A stretch of DNA of 64,000 nucleotides from Sitta carolinensis (GCA_032173965.1 CM063289.1:25507690-25571689), one strand, 5' to 3'; positions 11,226-26,400 are shown, numbered from the stretch's first letter. Numbers and translations: made by a program. The notes: generated by a model from the letters alone, not told the origin.

Positions 11226-12373
11226 CGTGCATGATTGACTTAAGGTGTGTGCTTGGAAGAGGGCTGAAACAGATACCTTCAGACCAGGCAGAGTTTGCAT
11301 ATTCCAATTACCACAGCCAAACATGGCTAATTCCATCTGTCTAGAAAGTTTAGAAGGGCATGGGGAAAACACATCTACAAAGCTTAAATGAAAGAAATAT
11401 GAAAACAAAGGACCTGTAAAAATTCTCCAGAAATCATCAGAAGAATTTCTGCATTTTTTTCACCAAGATTATCAGATGATACTTAAATAGTCATTTGAAC
11501 ATCTGTAGGACCAGAGTCTACATGAAATGGCTATTTTTTTCTTCTACTAGCATTTTGCCTTAGAACTACTCTCCCCTTATAAAACTGATGTAAAATTTAT
11601 TTTTCAGTTTATAACACTATCCAATTTTTCTGCATGTACAGACAAACATCAGACAATCAAAATATTTTTTCCAGGAAAATAATTTTCCGAATATTTATTC
11701 TTGCATAATGTTTTACAGTTTAATACCACTTTAGTATTACAAATGCTTAATGGAACCCTTTTCAACTGTAGCAGTCAGGCATCTGCTGAGACTTCAGAAG
11801 TCCTAGCTCATCCTAAAATAATAACACTAACATTTGCAGCCTCATTGTTCCTTCACAGAAACCTTTTGAAAATTTTGTCAGGAAGAACTCTTTTTATCTC
11901 AACAAAAACCCAATGTTCCCATCCTGTTAACCTCAGGATGCCTTAAGAAGAATCTAGCTTTGTCCAACTGCAGTATTATTGATGAGTGAAAGCCTTTTTT
12001 GTGCTTTCTGATGCTTTCAAGTAGCACAAGCAATGTTTGTCCATAGAGCTGTCAGGGTCCATGTGTGCAAATAAGCCTTAATTGACCTGACTATGGTAAG
12101 GATTTTTCCCAACTCCTCACTGCTATTAGAGATCTTCAGTGTCCAAACAGGCTCTTGGTGAAATCAAAGGCAAATATTATGGCATGGCCTGGCTCACAGA
12201 ACAACAGGGGAAAGAAGAAAACTGACTGGACTCGTTCTGTGGAATTCTCCATGGAAGTAAGAGCTCCAGGTACTTTAGGTTTTGCAGGAAGAACATGAAG
12301 GACAGAGATTATATTGCACAAAACAATCTCAAATTGCCTTGAAAGAAGCTGAGAGCAAGGTTAAGTTTTAGTG

Positions 12374-12480
12374 AAAAAAAAAAAAAAAAGGGATGGAAAA
12401 GAGAAAAAAAGAAGTAATAGAAGAGCATAAGTAAAAGGAGAAATCAAGTAAAAAGAAAGAAAGAGAAGGAAATGAAAAGA
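12374..12480 (+). repeat. A16 run and polypurine tract
   Basis: Starts with sixteen A at 12374-12389 and continues as an almost uninterrupted A/G stretch of about 90 bases. It is simple sequence, probably decayed from a poly(A) or GAAA-type microsatellite. No coding potential. Confidence 0.8.
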
Positions 12481-15400
12481 CAGTTTGCAGCCAAATAATC
12501 TTTGGGACAAAAGGGACATGGAAATGTTCAAGTCTGAACATTGATACTAATGAGTCTGTTCCAAGCTCTATCAGCTACTTCTCACTTGAACTGAAACCTA
12601 AGAGTGCAGGAAATTTGCGCTTGTGGCAGTGAATATCTGTATTTTCCTCCTCTGATGGTGAGAGAAGTGAACTCTATGCCTGATTCAGTCATTTAGTCTA
12701 TTCTTGCATGGATCACTCTAAGACAATGGTTGCTAAGGATATCACAAAGGAAGGAACAGTAGGCCCAGCTGACACCGTGCAGGGACAGAGAATCCAACTC
12801 CTAGAGAAGGAGATCTTTATTACTCCACAGCATTTCTCTTTTCTCTGTCCTTTGATGCCAATGCAATGCCCCAGCATGCTATTAGCAAGTGCTGCAGGGC
12901 TTTAAATTTTCTCCTTAGAAAGTTTGTTTCTATTTTATACTTAAAGCCTGGGTGAGACCAAATTAGGCTATGAAAAATATTTTAAGCCTTTTCTATTTCA
13001 ATTTTGTGCATCCAATTCAAACAGAACTCTGGATTTACATAGAAACAAGCTTCTACTCTCAATTATTAGACAAGTTCTACAAGTCTAAAGAGATATAATG
13101 GCGAGGATCAATTGGGAAGGTTTTGTCCTGTATGGACAAATATTGTTTGTGATGCTTTTAAAAGTATTACAAGGCACAAAAAAGCTTTCACTTGTCAATA
13201 ATACTGCAATTGGACAAGACTAGGTTCTTCTTAAAGCATCCTGGAGTTAAGAGCTGGGGACCTGAGCATTATGCTTTTGTTGAGATAAAAAAATTTCTTC
13301 CTGACAAGATTTTCAAAGGGTTTCTGTCAAGGAACAATGAGGCTGCAATTGTTAGTGTTATTATTTTAGTGTGAGTGAAGAATTTCTGCAGTCTGAAGTC
13401 TGAGCAGATGCCTGAGTGCTAAGAATAACTCCAGACTGATGTCAGAATAGGTATTCTTACACATTTGGCCATTTAAAGAGAACTAAGGTAAGTATTACAT
13501 GCAAGCCTTGAAAAACAACATATTTGAACAGCCACACGATTTTAAGCACATAGCTACTTTCTCTGAACTTAACAGACACATTTCCATTATTAAATAGGCA
13601 TGGCATAGATTCCATCCTTTGTTGCACTAAATCAGTTTGTAGAACAAATGCTTTGGCCTTATAATCAAAGTTTTGGAATAAAAGTAAATATTCTCAGCTG
13701 TAGATTAATACATATCTGGTCATACTGTAAGTACTTCATGTCTTCCTGCTCAGAAAAATTGCAAATCAAATTGCACTAAGTTGAATTTGACTGTTGAGAC
13801 TTTAGAAAGAGCATGCAGAGACCAGAAATTACTTTTTTTGCCTCGTGAATTCCAGCACAGTTTTAATCTGACAGAGATCTTCCCTGCAGCAAGTTCTGAA
13901 AACTGTAAACCAGCTCTGAATCTATAGCATGAGACTATTTTTCCTTACCATTTATCTGCCTTGCAGAGAAAATTGTAGTGTGTATTAACAGGTGAGCATA
14001 TTGATGCATAGAGAGTGATTACCTTGACCATTTAAGACTTGGTCTCCTACAGTTTGCCCCTTCAAAGGTGTGAACTCTTGGCCTGTTGATTTAAACATTA
14101 AACTAAGCAGTGGACATGATTGTATGCAGCCAGGTGCCCCCTCTGGCATGCCACAGGGAAAAGAATTAATTTTAAAGCCTAAACATAAGTTTAAAATTAG
14201 ACAGGGCACTTTTGATCTTTTGAAATTTTGTCTCATAAAGAATATAATAATCAGACCTACATGAAACCAAAGTTCTGTTTTGAAATGGAATATGCTACAC
14301 TGAAATAGAGCAATTGAAAGAAGGAATAGACAGGGGTTTAAACCTCCTTTTCTTGACATTATAAGGAGAACAAAGCCAAATACCCTAGTTACCCTGACAG
14401 TCACATCTGTTGTTTTAGATGGATGCTGGGGATGTTCCACTTGAGTTTCTATTGTGATTTCAGTCAGAAACTTCAGTGGCCAACCAGACACAATTTCTCT
14501 GTGGTGGAGGTGCTCAGTTTATCCTTTCAAACACAATGGCATCTCATTCAAGAAATTACTGATGTTAATCAGGATTTCATAAGACTGGACATCTCTTTGT
14601 TTAAGACAACAATTTTTATGCTACCTTTGATTATTGAATCAACCAAATATATTCTATGCACAGATAAATCTATACTCATCTACTCATAGAGCCAGATGGA
14701 ATTGAACAAGCTTATTTCTGACTCATTCACAGAAAGAGTCAAGGAAGCAGAGAAATCAGGTATTCTCTGTGACAATTAACAGATCCTGCAGTAAAAGCAT
14801 CACTGACAAAACACAAAGGAGTTTACAAACCTTTTGACAGATGAGATTCTGAAAGCCCCAAATTTGAGGACTAATTCTTAACCTTATTAAAGCTCCACAG
14901 CAAAGACATACACAGAGCAGAAGGAAAACACTGAGCTGTACCAAACATCACCTCAAAGCTGGTCTGGGATCTGGTGCTACACAGCTAGTTCATCTACCTA
15001 GGCAGCTCACAAGCACAGTGATGCCCTCCATACAGGATAAGAAACAACAAAACACCTTTTATGCCCACTCTGCAGCACCCTGGCAAAGACAGAAGTGGAG
15101 GTTTTTCTAGTGACAGTGGCTGCCCTTGTCCAGCTGTCTTTGCACAGCAGCTGAAGGCAGCCCCAAGTAACTTTCCATCCTTAGCCTAGAAAACCTGACC
15201 CAAGGCACCAGTCCACCTTCCTAAGAGGTAAGATGGGCTGTTATATCTCAAAGCACTACCTAGTACCTGCTCAACAAGAAGATCTTCTGAACTTATTCCT
15301 GGAAATGAGAACAATTGAAGGGATCATTGTGTTTTGAGTGAGCAGATTTGTGCTCTCAGAGGTAAGCACAGACATGGAAGTTTTCAAGGCGATTCTGCTG

Positions 15401-18400
15401 ATGGAGATTTTTTCCACCACTCAAGCAGAACTAACAGCAACTACCTAGTCAGGGACAGATTCTTCTTCCCCGAGCACTAAATGATGGAACAGTGACAGTA
15501 AGAGGAAATAATAGTATTCCAGAACAATAGAAAAGACTGAAGCACAAATTTGTGGAGAATCAACTTGGTAATGCCTGATCTGTAATTGCAGTTCCGTGGA
15601 ACACTTCCCCATCAGACAGAAATTACAGATATTCAAGCTTCAGGGAGCTGTAGTTTTTTCCTTAAGTGAAAGAAGCAGTAAGAAAGCTGTTATTGTATTA
15701 TATAAAACAGTCCTCTGGGGTTGTTTTGTCCCCCTTGCCCTAAAGGCATTGCTCTTTCATCATAATTAGTGCTTTCATCTGAATTATAGGATGAACCATT
15801 CTATTTTTCTTTATCAAGCAAGGAAATATGACAATGATAAATAAAGAACAGCTGGCAAGAAAAATATCCATAACCCACAGATTGTTTATCCATCCTTTGG
15901 AGAAGGGCACAATAGTCAAACTGTTCCTTGTAAGTGAAGAGCTTGCCAAATTCCCTGTTTAAATTATAAATCAGCTTCTCTAACCCTTAGCTAAAGCCAC
16001 ATCACTCATTCTGATTTGTCGTTATTTCTATATTCAAAATACTGTTTATTTAATCACTGGTATTTTCCTGTCCTCTGGAGAGACCACTAACCAATAGAGA
16101 TATGTAGGGAAATGTTTTTCTGGCATATAAGCATTTGAGATTTGAAATATCCTCTTCCAAAGCCAGGCACAGTATTTCAAGATTTCAAGCAAAAGTAACC
16201 CCTAGACTGTCAGCTTGGTTAAGCTGAAACATTTAGCTGGATACAACTGATGAGAAACATTTGAAGCCGATATACTTGCTTACAAACTTTATAAATAAAA
16301 TATTAAAAATTAAAATAATTTCAAACCAATAAATAGAATCTAAATGGCAATATAAAAAGCTTTTGATGATTTTTAAAACTTAGAAAATTTACTTTGTGAA
16401 TTTTGCCAAAACATATTTTTCCACAAGTTTCAGCTTAGGGAACAGTTTGGTTAAAAACCCCTTACAATTCTTGTTCTTTTGAAAAAAGTCTTCCTAGCTT
16501 CAGAGGCTACCAATCTATTCTGCCTTTAGCTATACTGAAGTCAACAGGAATATTTTATTGAGTCAAACTGCAATATCAAGTCTCTCTCTGATTATATGAA
16601 TCACTTGATTTTATTGAATACTGGGAATTGCAAGACACCATTTCTTGCTGTTAACTGCATGCTCAGTAAATGTGTTTGTCAAGCCATTAAGAAACTGGGA
16701 ACAAAGAGTTCATTGAAACAATTTCAGAAAACCAAAATATTTCAAAGGACTGACTTAAAAATAAATATGATATGAATAATTCATGCAGTTAACATGTCAT
16801 CAGCATAAATTTAATAATTTAAATAGAAAAGAATCGGATTTCTTCTCAAGATTTAAGAAGGTAAGAGAACACCAATAGACAGCCAGATGACAAGGGATAA
16901 ATTTTTCCCAACTTTTAGGTGGGAAGTTTTATGCAATGAAAAGGTGCCATTGTACAGAAGGAAAGTTCAGGGTAAATTATTTCAATGCCAGAGAAAGATT
17001 TTAGAGCAGAGGCCTACTTTTTTTTTATCAGGCTGTAATAAAAAGCTGAATTTCTGCAGCTATGGCAAGTGAATGCATAATCCTCTGTCATCTACTGGGA
17101 GATTTTTCTACCCTGAGAATATTTAATCTGGTCTGACACAGTTCTCTGTCAATTTTACCTGTCAATTTAAAGTTCATGGCTATTCTAGCCTTTCACCTCT
17201 GACCATTTATTTTGATTTTTTCCTTGATGTCTCCTTCTGACATAATTAAAGGTTGATTGCCCACTCCACAAAGTAACTATTGAAAAGTACTCTTAAAGCA
17301 TCTATTAGTAGATCAAAACACAACAGACAAAAGGAGGAGAAGGGGTCCAATGGAAGGTATAATGATCTGAAACAATTTTATTTTCTCTCTGGTTTAGTTC
17401 ATGATCAGAGAATATTTTCTCACTTTCTCTATTAACAGCAGGACAACAAAGGATAAAGGAGATATTTAGGATGCTTATGTTGGCAATGTGTTGAAAGGAG
17501 AGCCCTGGATGGAAGAGCATCATTCTAGTTTGATGCCAGGACTTTTAGTTTAGCTAATCAGATTTTAGAACAATGAACTCTGCTTACTAGGTGGAGTCAT
17601 TCTGACTTGGGTCTCAAAGACAGCTCTGGCCATAATTTTGTGCTCTAAAACTCAAGATGAGTCTCAGCTTCCTGTGCTTCAGCTAGAAAAACCACTCCAC
17701 TGCCCAGGATCAAGGGCAACTGAATCTCTGAAAATTTCTCTGAAGTAAATCTCTCATGAGTCTGTCCCTTATGTTCTGTACCAGGTACAGAAGCTCAGTA
17801 ACTGCTACCAATGCCAAGATCAATGAACAAAAATTACCTCAGTCTCCTGTGCATCCCAATCTTACAGCGAGTACTTGTCTATTTTAAATCCTGCAAAACA
17901 TCATTTCTAAGCACTTCGATATTTATTGAAAATCTTGCAGAAGAATCCTTTCCAAAATCCTGTGTACTGCTCTGTGCCTGGTCCTTCCAAGTAAGCGATA
18001 CTCTGAACCTCTTGTTGGAGACAGTTCTTTGTCACAGACACATCTAAATTATTCTCTTCCTTCCAAGAGCATTTTGTACACATTAAAGAGCTGCATGTGA
18101 AAAGCCTGCTGCAGATTTCTGCCTCATGTAGTGCTCTTGGTGTTGGACTTGCTTCTTGTATCAGAAATGTCTCCTTTCTGATCTGAAGCATATGAATTTA
18201 TCAGTCTGTCACTTTAGTTTCCTCTCATTTAGTAGAGTTGATAATATTAGGCAAAATATTTGTTAGTTAATTAGCAAGTGAATGAAATTACATCCTACGT
18301 GGAGGTTGGTCTTAAAATATACAGTATAATATGAACAGAAGTCCTAAATTAACAAACTAATAATGTTGTATACCTTCAATAGCTAAAGAGATGTGTTGGA

Positions 18401-18779
18401 AGGACCAAGTGTTTAGCATCTATAAATATTTGGGGTTTTGTGTATTAAATCTCTATCAGCCAATTATAAACTCACATTCTTGTGGTTCTCGGTTGGCTTG
18501 AATGTCAGAAATGCAGGAAATCAACTGTTCTCAGGAATCAAACTCATCTTGAGCCACAGTAACTGGGGAATAATGAAGTAAAAAGCACTTGGAAAAAGAG
18601 TCAGTTGTGCCTCTAGCACATTACTATCAATGCTACTTGGTTAGTAATCTTAGTTCATACACTTTGGTCGCTTCCACAGTAAGTTAAAAACCCTCTCTAT
18701 GTATGCACCAACCCTGATAATTACAATTCCACTTGTCCCCTTTCCTGTTTGCAGTAATTACCTGTTGGGAAGAGCAGGA

Positions 18780-18824
18780 TGACGTCTCTGGGACTCGACG
18801 GTGACTCACCAAAGCGTGACCTCA
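18780..18824. promoter_or_regulatory. Clustered CRE / AP-1 / receptor half-site motifs (candidate enhancer)
   Basis: Within 45 bp are TGACGTC (CRE core, 18780-18786), the odd palindrome GGTGACTCACC with a perfect AP-1 core TGACTCA (18800-18810), and TGACCTCA (18817-18824). Four CpG dinucleotides sit here amid CpG-poor DNA. Function is inferred from motif content only; no gene starts nearby. Confidence 0.3.
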
Positions 18825-19212
18825 TGGCAGGGGACTGATTTTGTTACCACTATTCTAAATACATTTCAGCCCTTGATTTATGAGCTGAATGGATTATTTT
18901 CTAAAATGAACAGACAGTGAAGCATCTGTTATTTCCAGAGAAGTAATGAATGCTCAGCACTCTCCTGACTGTCAGGCCAGGTCTGCTTTTGTGTAGGCTT
19001 GCAGCAGTGAGCCAGCACACTTGTTATTTCCCTTCCTTTTGCATTCCTGTGTGGAAGATGACTCCTTTTAAAGTTATTATTAAAAAGTATTATAAAAACC
19101 GGTGCAAGACTTAAATAGGAGCAGTGAGATGATACTGCATTCATTTCAAAAGGAAACCCACAAAGTTTTTTACACTGACAGGCAGATATTTCCATATTGC
19201 TGATAGCACAGA

Positions 19213-19268
19213 GCCATAGAATACCTGGATTTGGAAGGGACTCATAGACTCATTGAGTCTAACTCCTC
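19213..19268 (-). repeat. CR1 LINE 3'-end fragment (antisense)
   Basis: Reads CATAGAATACC, then TTGGAAGGGACTCATAG and GAGTCTAACTCCT. This is the reverse complement of the CR1 3' terminus. A degraded remnant of about 56 bp. Confidence 0.75.
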
Positions 19269-20389
19269 AAAGAATCACTTCATTCACATTCTACCAAAAA
19301 AACATGGGCAATTTCCAGATAAAAGGGCTCTTTTTACAATAGTTAGGCTTTCAAAATTTCTACACCCAAGAGATAATGTGGAAAGCCTTAAAGGTTAGGT
19401 GGACTACTACTTATGTTTAGCCTTATGTAGGATGCAGACTATATTTGTTTACATAATCACAATTCTTGCATTCTTTTAAATAAGATTTGAGACTTTCTGA
19501 GAACAAATTGCAGTAATATAAAAACATAAAAAATTTCCTATAGGCATTATTCTGAAACAAAAAAGAGATTAGAATTTGGAGTGGGAGCTTCTAATGTAAA
19601 AATGTCTAGTGTGATAAAAATTCTGCATTTTAGACCTATAATTAGATAAAAATACAAATTCCCATTGGAATCGGCAGTGCAGTGCTTGTGTCTCAGCCTG
19701 AACATTTCAAATGTAAAATTTAAAATGCAATTAAGTTTTAAAATAATAATCAGTGATACCAAAAAACCCTCCCAACAAAACATTGAAATTCCATCTTCTT
19801 TTATTCTTATCTTTCTTTATATTGATACAAATGCTGATTTAAAGTCCAACAATAAAAAGAAGCATGTGAAATCACAGTCATACCTGTGCACCCTCAGCTA
19901 ATAGTGACTGCACTGGCCTGAAGCAAACAGGCTTCACACCATATTTATGTTTACAAGGCTGTACATGTGCAAGATGGATAATAATAACTGAATTTTCACA
20001 ATAACTGAACCAGGTGATTGGGAAAAAACATCTGTGTGTTGCTTTAGAAAACTTCCTAATATGAAGTGAATCAACATGGACTGCTAAAAAACAAGATCAA
20101 AACTGATGTGGTGACCCTGGCCTTTTTTGCAGCTTTTTTCAACTGACAGTATAACTCAATTAACTACACACAACTCTGCTCACAGGCTCAAGCTTTTCAT
20201 GAGTCCATGCAGAACTCCCAGCCCAAGACAAGCTCTTGCAGTTTTTTCTCCACCTCAGGATCCCTTGCTTTTTGCAGTTCAGATTATGTAATTATGGCTG
20301 AACACCAACCAGGCCTTGGCTGCTTTGCCTTCACAGATTTACACTATTTGGACAGTTCTTCTGTGAATAAATAAGACTTGACTCTTACT

Positions 20390-20421
20390 CCACTGGGATG
20401 GAGTCTTACTTATCCCAGTGG
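20390..20421. repeat. Perfect 10-bp inverted repeat
   Basis: CCACTGGGAT (20390-20399) pairs exactly with ATCCCAGTGG (20412-20421) across a 12-base loop. No larger fold is apparent around it, so it is listed as structure only. Confidence 0.7.
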
Positions 20422-23400
20422 GAAAACAATTTCTCAGCAGACCTTTTTGCTAACCTTTGAATTCAACCCTAATTACAGAAAAAAAGCCAAACCACTAATG
20501 CCCCCCAACCTAAACAGTTGTCTTTTTTTAAATTTTAGAATATAGCTTTTTCAATGCTTTAAATCAATGTTAAATGCGTTATTCTAAATTTAATACATAC
20601 TGAATGTAATAACGTTCAAAAAAATGAATATTTTTAGTGACAGGAAAGCCAAGAATGTTTGTTACTAATGGAGGAACTATAGTAATAATAAAGAATGGTA
20701 AACAATAACTTTTTTAGTCTAATATGGCAATAACTATATTCTATTAGTGAAACTTATAGAAACCTCAGAGCATTGTGAAAAAAATGTCTGATATTGATCT
20801 TATGGATGAAGCCACTAAGCATGTGGGTAATACCATTTTCCCAAAAGTCTGTAACAAGTGAAAGAAAAGTGAACAACAGAACTTAATCTTCTGCTTCCAA
20901 GTTTGAACAGATGTCTCTATCACCTTTAGTAAATCCAACCAGAGATCCAAGCTATCATGTGAAAGCTGATTATTTTGGCACCAGTTAAAGCGAGAAATAG
21001 ACAGCCACAGACAAGTGAAGTAATTACATTCCTTTCCATAGGACAAACAACAAAACTACTGTAAATTAAGGTAGTTTAGCTTGATTCTGCTTTGACTACT
21101 TCTCTTGAGATGTCCATCATGCCCATGACAATGAGCTGCACTGACGCATTCCTCTTCAGCAGCAACAGAAAAACAATTCCTGTCAAAATCCCTGCTGCTA
21201 ATTCTAGATAGGGAAGAATGATGAGAAGATGGTTAAGATGAACAGATACAATAAATCTTATAGCTTCATCTAATTTCTAAGAGAACATCTGATTACTGAG
21301 ACTAACACAGATTAAATGAGTCCCTCATCTGAGATGTAGTGGGTGATCATTTCACCAAAGCGGAACGGAGGAGGTGGAGACCTGACCAATGGCTCACTTG
21401 GCCCAGCTTCAGAAGGCCTGGGCTCTCACTCAGAGCAATTCCATCAATTACAGACTGTGTGGTAATCAGGTGCTCTGATAATGAGGGATACATAAGATTA
21501 AGAGATAACAGTTGCATTTTAATAACTATTGTGCAAATACAGTTAGGTTGAAAGACGTGTAGTGTCTCGAAGACATAAAAACCATCAAACCTCTAGTTAT
21601 TATTAGCAGTCTATATCCCTTTAATGTTCAGAACCATCTTCTCAGAGGATAAGCTGTTAGGTGTTCATATTAGTAATAATAATATATTTTTTATTTTTTC
21701 TTTGGAACATCTGCTTATGTTGGACAACTGCTGCTTGTACCCACTGCTGAAGTGAAAAGGAATTTGAAACTGAATAAGGCTTTCTAATTTCAGCCAAAGG
21801 CAGGAGGGCTATGGAAAATGGTTCTCTTTACAGCATCTTCAAATCTAGTAGAGTTCAGAGATGGAAAATAAACTCACCTTCGGCACCTGAAATAAGGTGA
21901 AATAACAAAAATGAGCTTTTGAAACTAGAAAACTAAATTATCTGGATATCTGTCAGGAAAACAATTGCCAAGAAAAGCATGTCATTGCTTGTGAGCAATG
22001 TAATGATATCAAGAGTGAAACACCCTCACATCAGAGAGCACTGGAAAAATGAATCAATATCTGTGAGGTGATCATAAGTACTACCAAAGACCATGGATGA
22101 AGGAATTATGTATTCCCACTAGGTATGGTTAACATTCAAAAATAACCTTTTTACCATGCATTAGAAAAGAGTAAGAAAATAAAGTCATTAAAAAACTCAT
22201 TGTGAAATGAGCTGAAATCTCTCCAAAAAGCTGTGTGGTTAGCTCTAAGTCTGGCATTTCTAAATTCTGAGTAACCCAATATTCTTTGAATGCAATGTTG
22301 TACATGTAATTTCTTCTGTTTGAAAACAAATAGAGAAAACAAGAGCAGAATTTCATATTGGCAACGACATGAGTAGTCTGAAGTATTTCAAACCACCATA
22401 CAGAGTTTTGCCACGTGAATTAATGAAATAAGGAAGTCACTGTTTGTCATCATATGTGTGAAAGAGAACTAAATGAAGCAGATATTGTTCCAGAGGATTT
22501 AAACATTTTTGCTGAAAAAAAAGGAAACAAGCAGACAACTTCTGTTCCATTCCAAGCTTCCTAGGTAGGGCACAGAGCTCCTGTTACTCCAAAGGCTGGT
22601 CTCCTTTCAATTTGCCTCTTCCCTACTCCTGTTTCTTGACCCTATCCCTGTTCCCTTCAACTGCCAAATCCCAGCCTTCTTAAATTCTTAGAATCGTCAA
22701 GCCAGTTCCAGTTTCTTACCCTAAAATAGGGCAGAGCCCAACTCTTTGGCCTTCACACCTTCTTTCACACAGGACAGAAAACTTCAGTCCCAACAATAAA
22801 GCTTTTTAAAATAAGAAACAATTGTAAATAGGTTCCTGTAGAAAGTTTCTCTCCTGCTGCAAAATTTTAACAATAGATGATGTTACCCCCTACACAAAAT
22901 ATAAAGACAGTTGTGTGGGAGGGTTAAAGAGGAAGAATTACTGCTGCTATTGGTATCTGGATCTTTTTGAGTTATAAATTAGAACAAAAGTTCTCTGTGA
23001 TGGCTAAGTGACAGAAAGGATTCTGAGCCAAGGCACACAAAAATATGCAAAAATAAAGTATATACTTTTATAACAAAGCAAATTTTAGTACTTTAAAAAT
23101 ATGCTTAATAGGACCAAATCTAAATTATTGGCTGAAGGGTTTGAACAAAATGAAGAAAATTAAAACCTTCAATTTGAGTTCACCATGAAAATGGTGGGAA
23201 GATATTGTATTGTTTATTCAGCAATATTTAGAAGTCAGTGCTTCAAACCTGTTTACTTAGATATTTTTCTTTAATCTTCAGTTTTAGACAAAGTAAATTC
23301 AAAGTGTGATAGAAAGTGACAATTCATATAAGCCTATGAATCTATAATTTTCTGTTTTGTCGCTTAGTGTAGAATAAATGCTGAAAAGATTAAGAAACTT

Positions 23401-26400
23401 ACATGTTTTACAAGTGCTCTCTGATAGAGATCTTGCTAAAATAGTCTGAAATAATAGGCCCATCATTTCTAACTGTCTTGTAATTGTGTAATGCTGTTTC
23501 AGAATTATCCCCATAATCATCCCCTACATACAGAAACTACATACTTGCTAGAACCCTTTAAAATATGCATCCTTCCATTCAAGTAAAAAATCTATTACAA
23601 CATATATTTGTGTCTCTAAAATTATAAATAATTATATTTTACAAGCAGGATACATGAAAGCGAAGTTAAATGACTGAGACTGTGCCAGATTGATGTTTTT
23701 TTGTGAGTAACGTACATGCCAGCTTTGTGCTTTCCACTCAGATAAGTAAAAACTATTTTCCTTTCTGAAACGGAAAAAGAAATGAAAACCGTTCCACAAA
23801 GACAAACTGCAGTCAAGCCTATTTGGTTAGGTTCATTTTTGAAAACTATTTTATGCGTCTGACTGTTCTACTTCGAGATAGGAGAGTAAGTGTAAAAAGG
23901 TAAGATTTGCTTCACAGAGTCATTATTCTGAAATATTTACCAATAACAGCACACAAACACAGTAGATAATGAGGCCATTCCACAATCACAAGTCACTTAT
24001 CAGAGCTCCATCCCCACTGCAGAATTACCAGTGTCACCTCTTCCTACTTCTCAGTTTCACTGATATTTCCCCTTAAAATTTTGACTGAAATATCCTTTGA
24101 GCATCAGTTTCCTGCGGCTCAAAATTTCTTTCTCCTTCTTCATTATTTAGTTCTGTGAAGCAGAGACAGTTTAAAGTCAAAATCTATACCCCATATTGAC
24201 TGGGGGAGTCAATTAGAGGATAATGTGTGTGAAGTACAGTTAAAAGGAGTGGGAAGATTGGTCGGCTCTAGAGTGACATGAAAAACTCATGTAATGATAC
24301 TTTATACATGTGTTCACTTGCAGAGAGGATCCTAAAATACAAACACTTTTGCATACAAGTGTCAGACAATTCCATGACTATCACAAATCTGCAGATGATC
24401 TGAAGCACAATCTGGGAAAGCAACTTGATTACAGGTGGCTGAACTGAGAGCAGAACCCAGGATGTATCATATCCTCTTGATAGATTTCCCTCACTAATAC
24501 ACAGAGTTCTTTTTTAGTCCTTTGACTGACAGCATCTCACTGTACTGTGAGTACACACCACTTAAAACTGTGCCCCTTTCTGTTTTGAACCTTATGCTGT
24601 CATCTGCCTTCCTGAAGTGCCTGCTGCTCATGTAACATGATAAAATATGTTATCTATGCTAACTCTGATGTCAATTTAACGTTTTATTCCTAATCAGAGC
24701 TCGTTACACCATCTTGGCATGACAATTTTGTTTAATTGCATAATTTACCAGCAGATTATTTTGAAAGTAATTTATGCAGTTCTTTGCCAATTAATAATTA
24801 AGTTATGCTCTTAAGGAAAACCTTGCCATGTATGTTTGAGGATTGATGCTGATCTAGACACCTATATCATAGTTCATAATTAACTTTCTGTGGAAGGTTG
24901 GCTGGTAGAAATGTGTCCCACAACCGTTAATGTGAATGTTTGTTTTCAGCTTTTAAGTAGTGGTCAGTGCAGAAGCACAATTCACTTTGAGTTGTCTGTA
25001 AACAGAATGGCTAAATCAGGAAGTTTCAGCTTCTCTCTCAAGCCTCCTTTGCTCTAAACTGCATCAGCCAGAGAAACTCCTGTAATTTGCTGGAAAATTA
25101 AACCAGCCCAGTTCTGCTGGCCAATATCTTGTGGAGTCAGGGCAAGCAAATAAGAGGCTGTACACTTCTCACATTGATTGTAGTTTAGCTGAAAATTACA
25201 TTTATTTTTAACGATTACAGAAAATGCTGCTGTTCCAATTACTGCGTAGACAATGTAAGTATATTCAAGTTTATGAGTTCATTTGGAAGGCTTGAAAGCA
25301 GCTATAAGAAAGAGAAAGCTGCAGCTCCATGGCCCCAAGTATTTTGAAGACAGGCTTTAAGTACAGCCATAGCAGTCTCTTGGAAACCAACGTGAGTAAC
25401 AGTAAATCAGTTAAAGATTTGCAGAAGAGTCTAGGTTGCAAGCACCCAAGTAAGTTCACACATTTTACCGGAATTACATCTAGAGCTTCCCTGCACAAGG
25501 GACTCATATTCACAAGGATGATAGTTCAGCACTCAGAGGACAGAAGTATCCTGTTTCGGATACAATTCTGGAAGCTGCTCCTGAATACCTGGATAATTTG
25601 TCTCTTACTTCCAAGTGTCCTACAAAGGGCTTGGATCTGCGTTTCTCTGAAAGCTGGATGACCTCATTGTTAGGTTGAAACACACTCCTCGCTCAGCAGA
25701 GAGAATTGGTCTTTTCATCTGTGTAGTAACTTAAATTGGTACTGGTAATAGTGAAGAGAGGGGGAAATATATTTTATGAGATCTAAACCACTAACTCTTA
25801 CTGGAAGAGGTCTGTGTTTTGTAACTGGAATGATAAAAAATATGATGTTTTCTTCTGATATAAAAGATGATACACTGTTCCACTGGTCAGTGAAGAGCCT
25901 CCCACTCCTACTTCAAACCCTGTTTCTGAGTGTCTCATCAAAAGAGAACTTTTTTTTTATTTCAATCCTCCAGCAATTACATAGTTAATTCACTGAAGTA
26001 GATAACTCAAACATAATTTCAAATGTTTCATATAAATCTTTCCAAATAATTGGAACAAGAAAGCAAGCTAATTATTGTCACCCAGTAATCACGGCAAGTA
26101 CAAATTGATTGCATGGTAGAAATGAATATACTGATTGCTGAAACAAACAAATGAAAAAAGATGTTGTCACCCCAGAACATTTCAGCTTTCTTTGAAACCA
26201 AAATTTTTGAAGTTTGGACAAAGAATCCACATTTACTTCAACTCTGACACAGGTCTGCCTCATACTCATTAAGTATGAGTGCAAGTTTGGGTAAGACTGA
26301 GCACAAAACTGTCATGGGTAATTTTATTTGTTCCACATCACTGCAGTAATAATTCTGAGAGGAAAATAGTTATCTGAGTTGTGACTAATGAGAGTAAAAT

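Noticed and set aside
13985..14491. Open frame of 168 codons on the minus strand in the intergenic region
   Set aside because: Composition is typical of AT-rich noncoding DNA and no family resemblance or exon signals were found.
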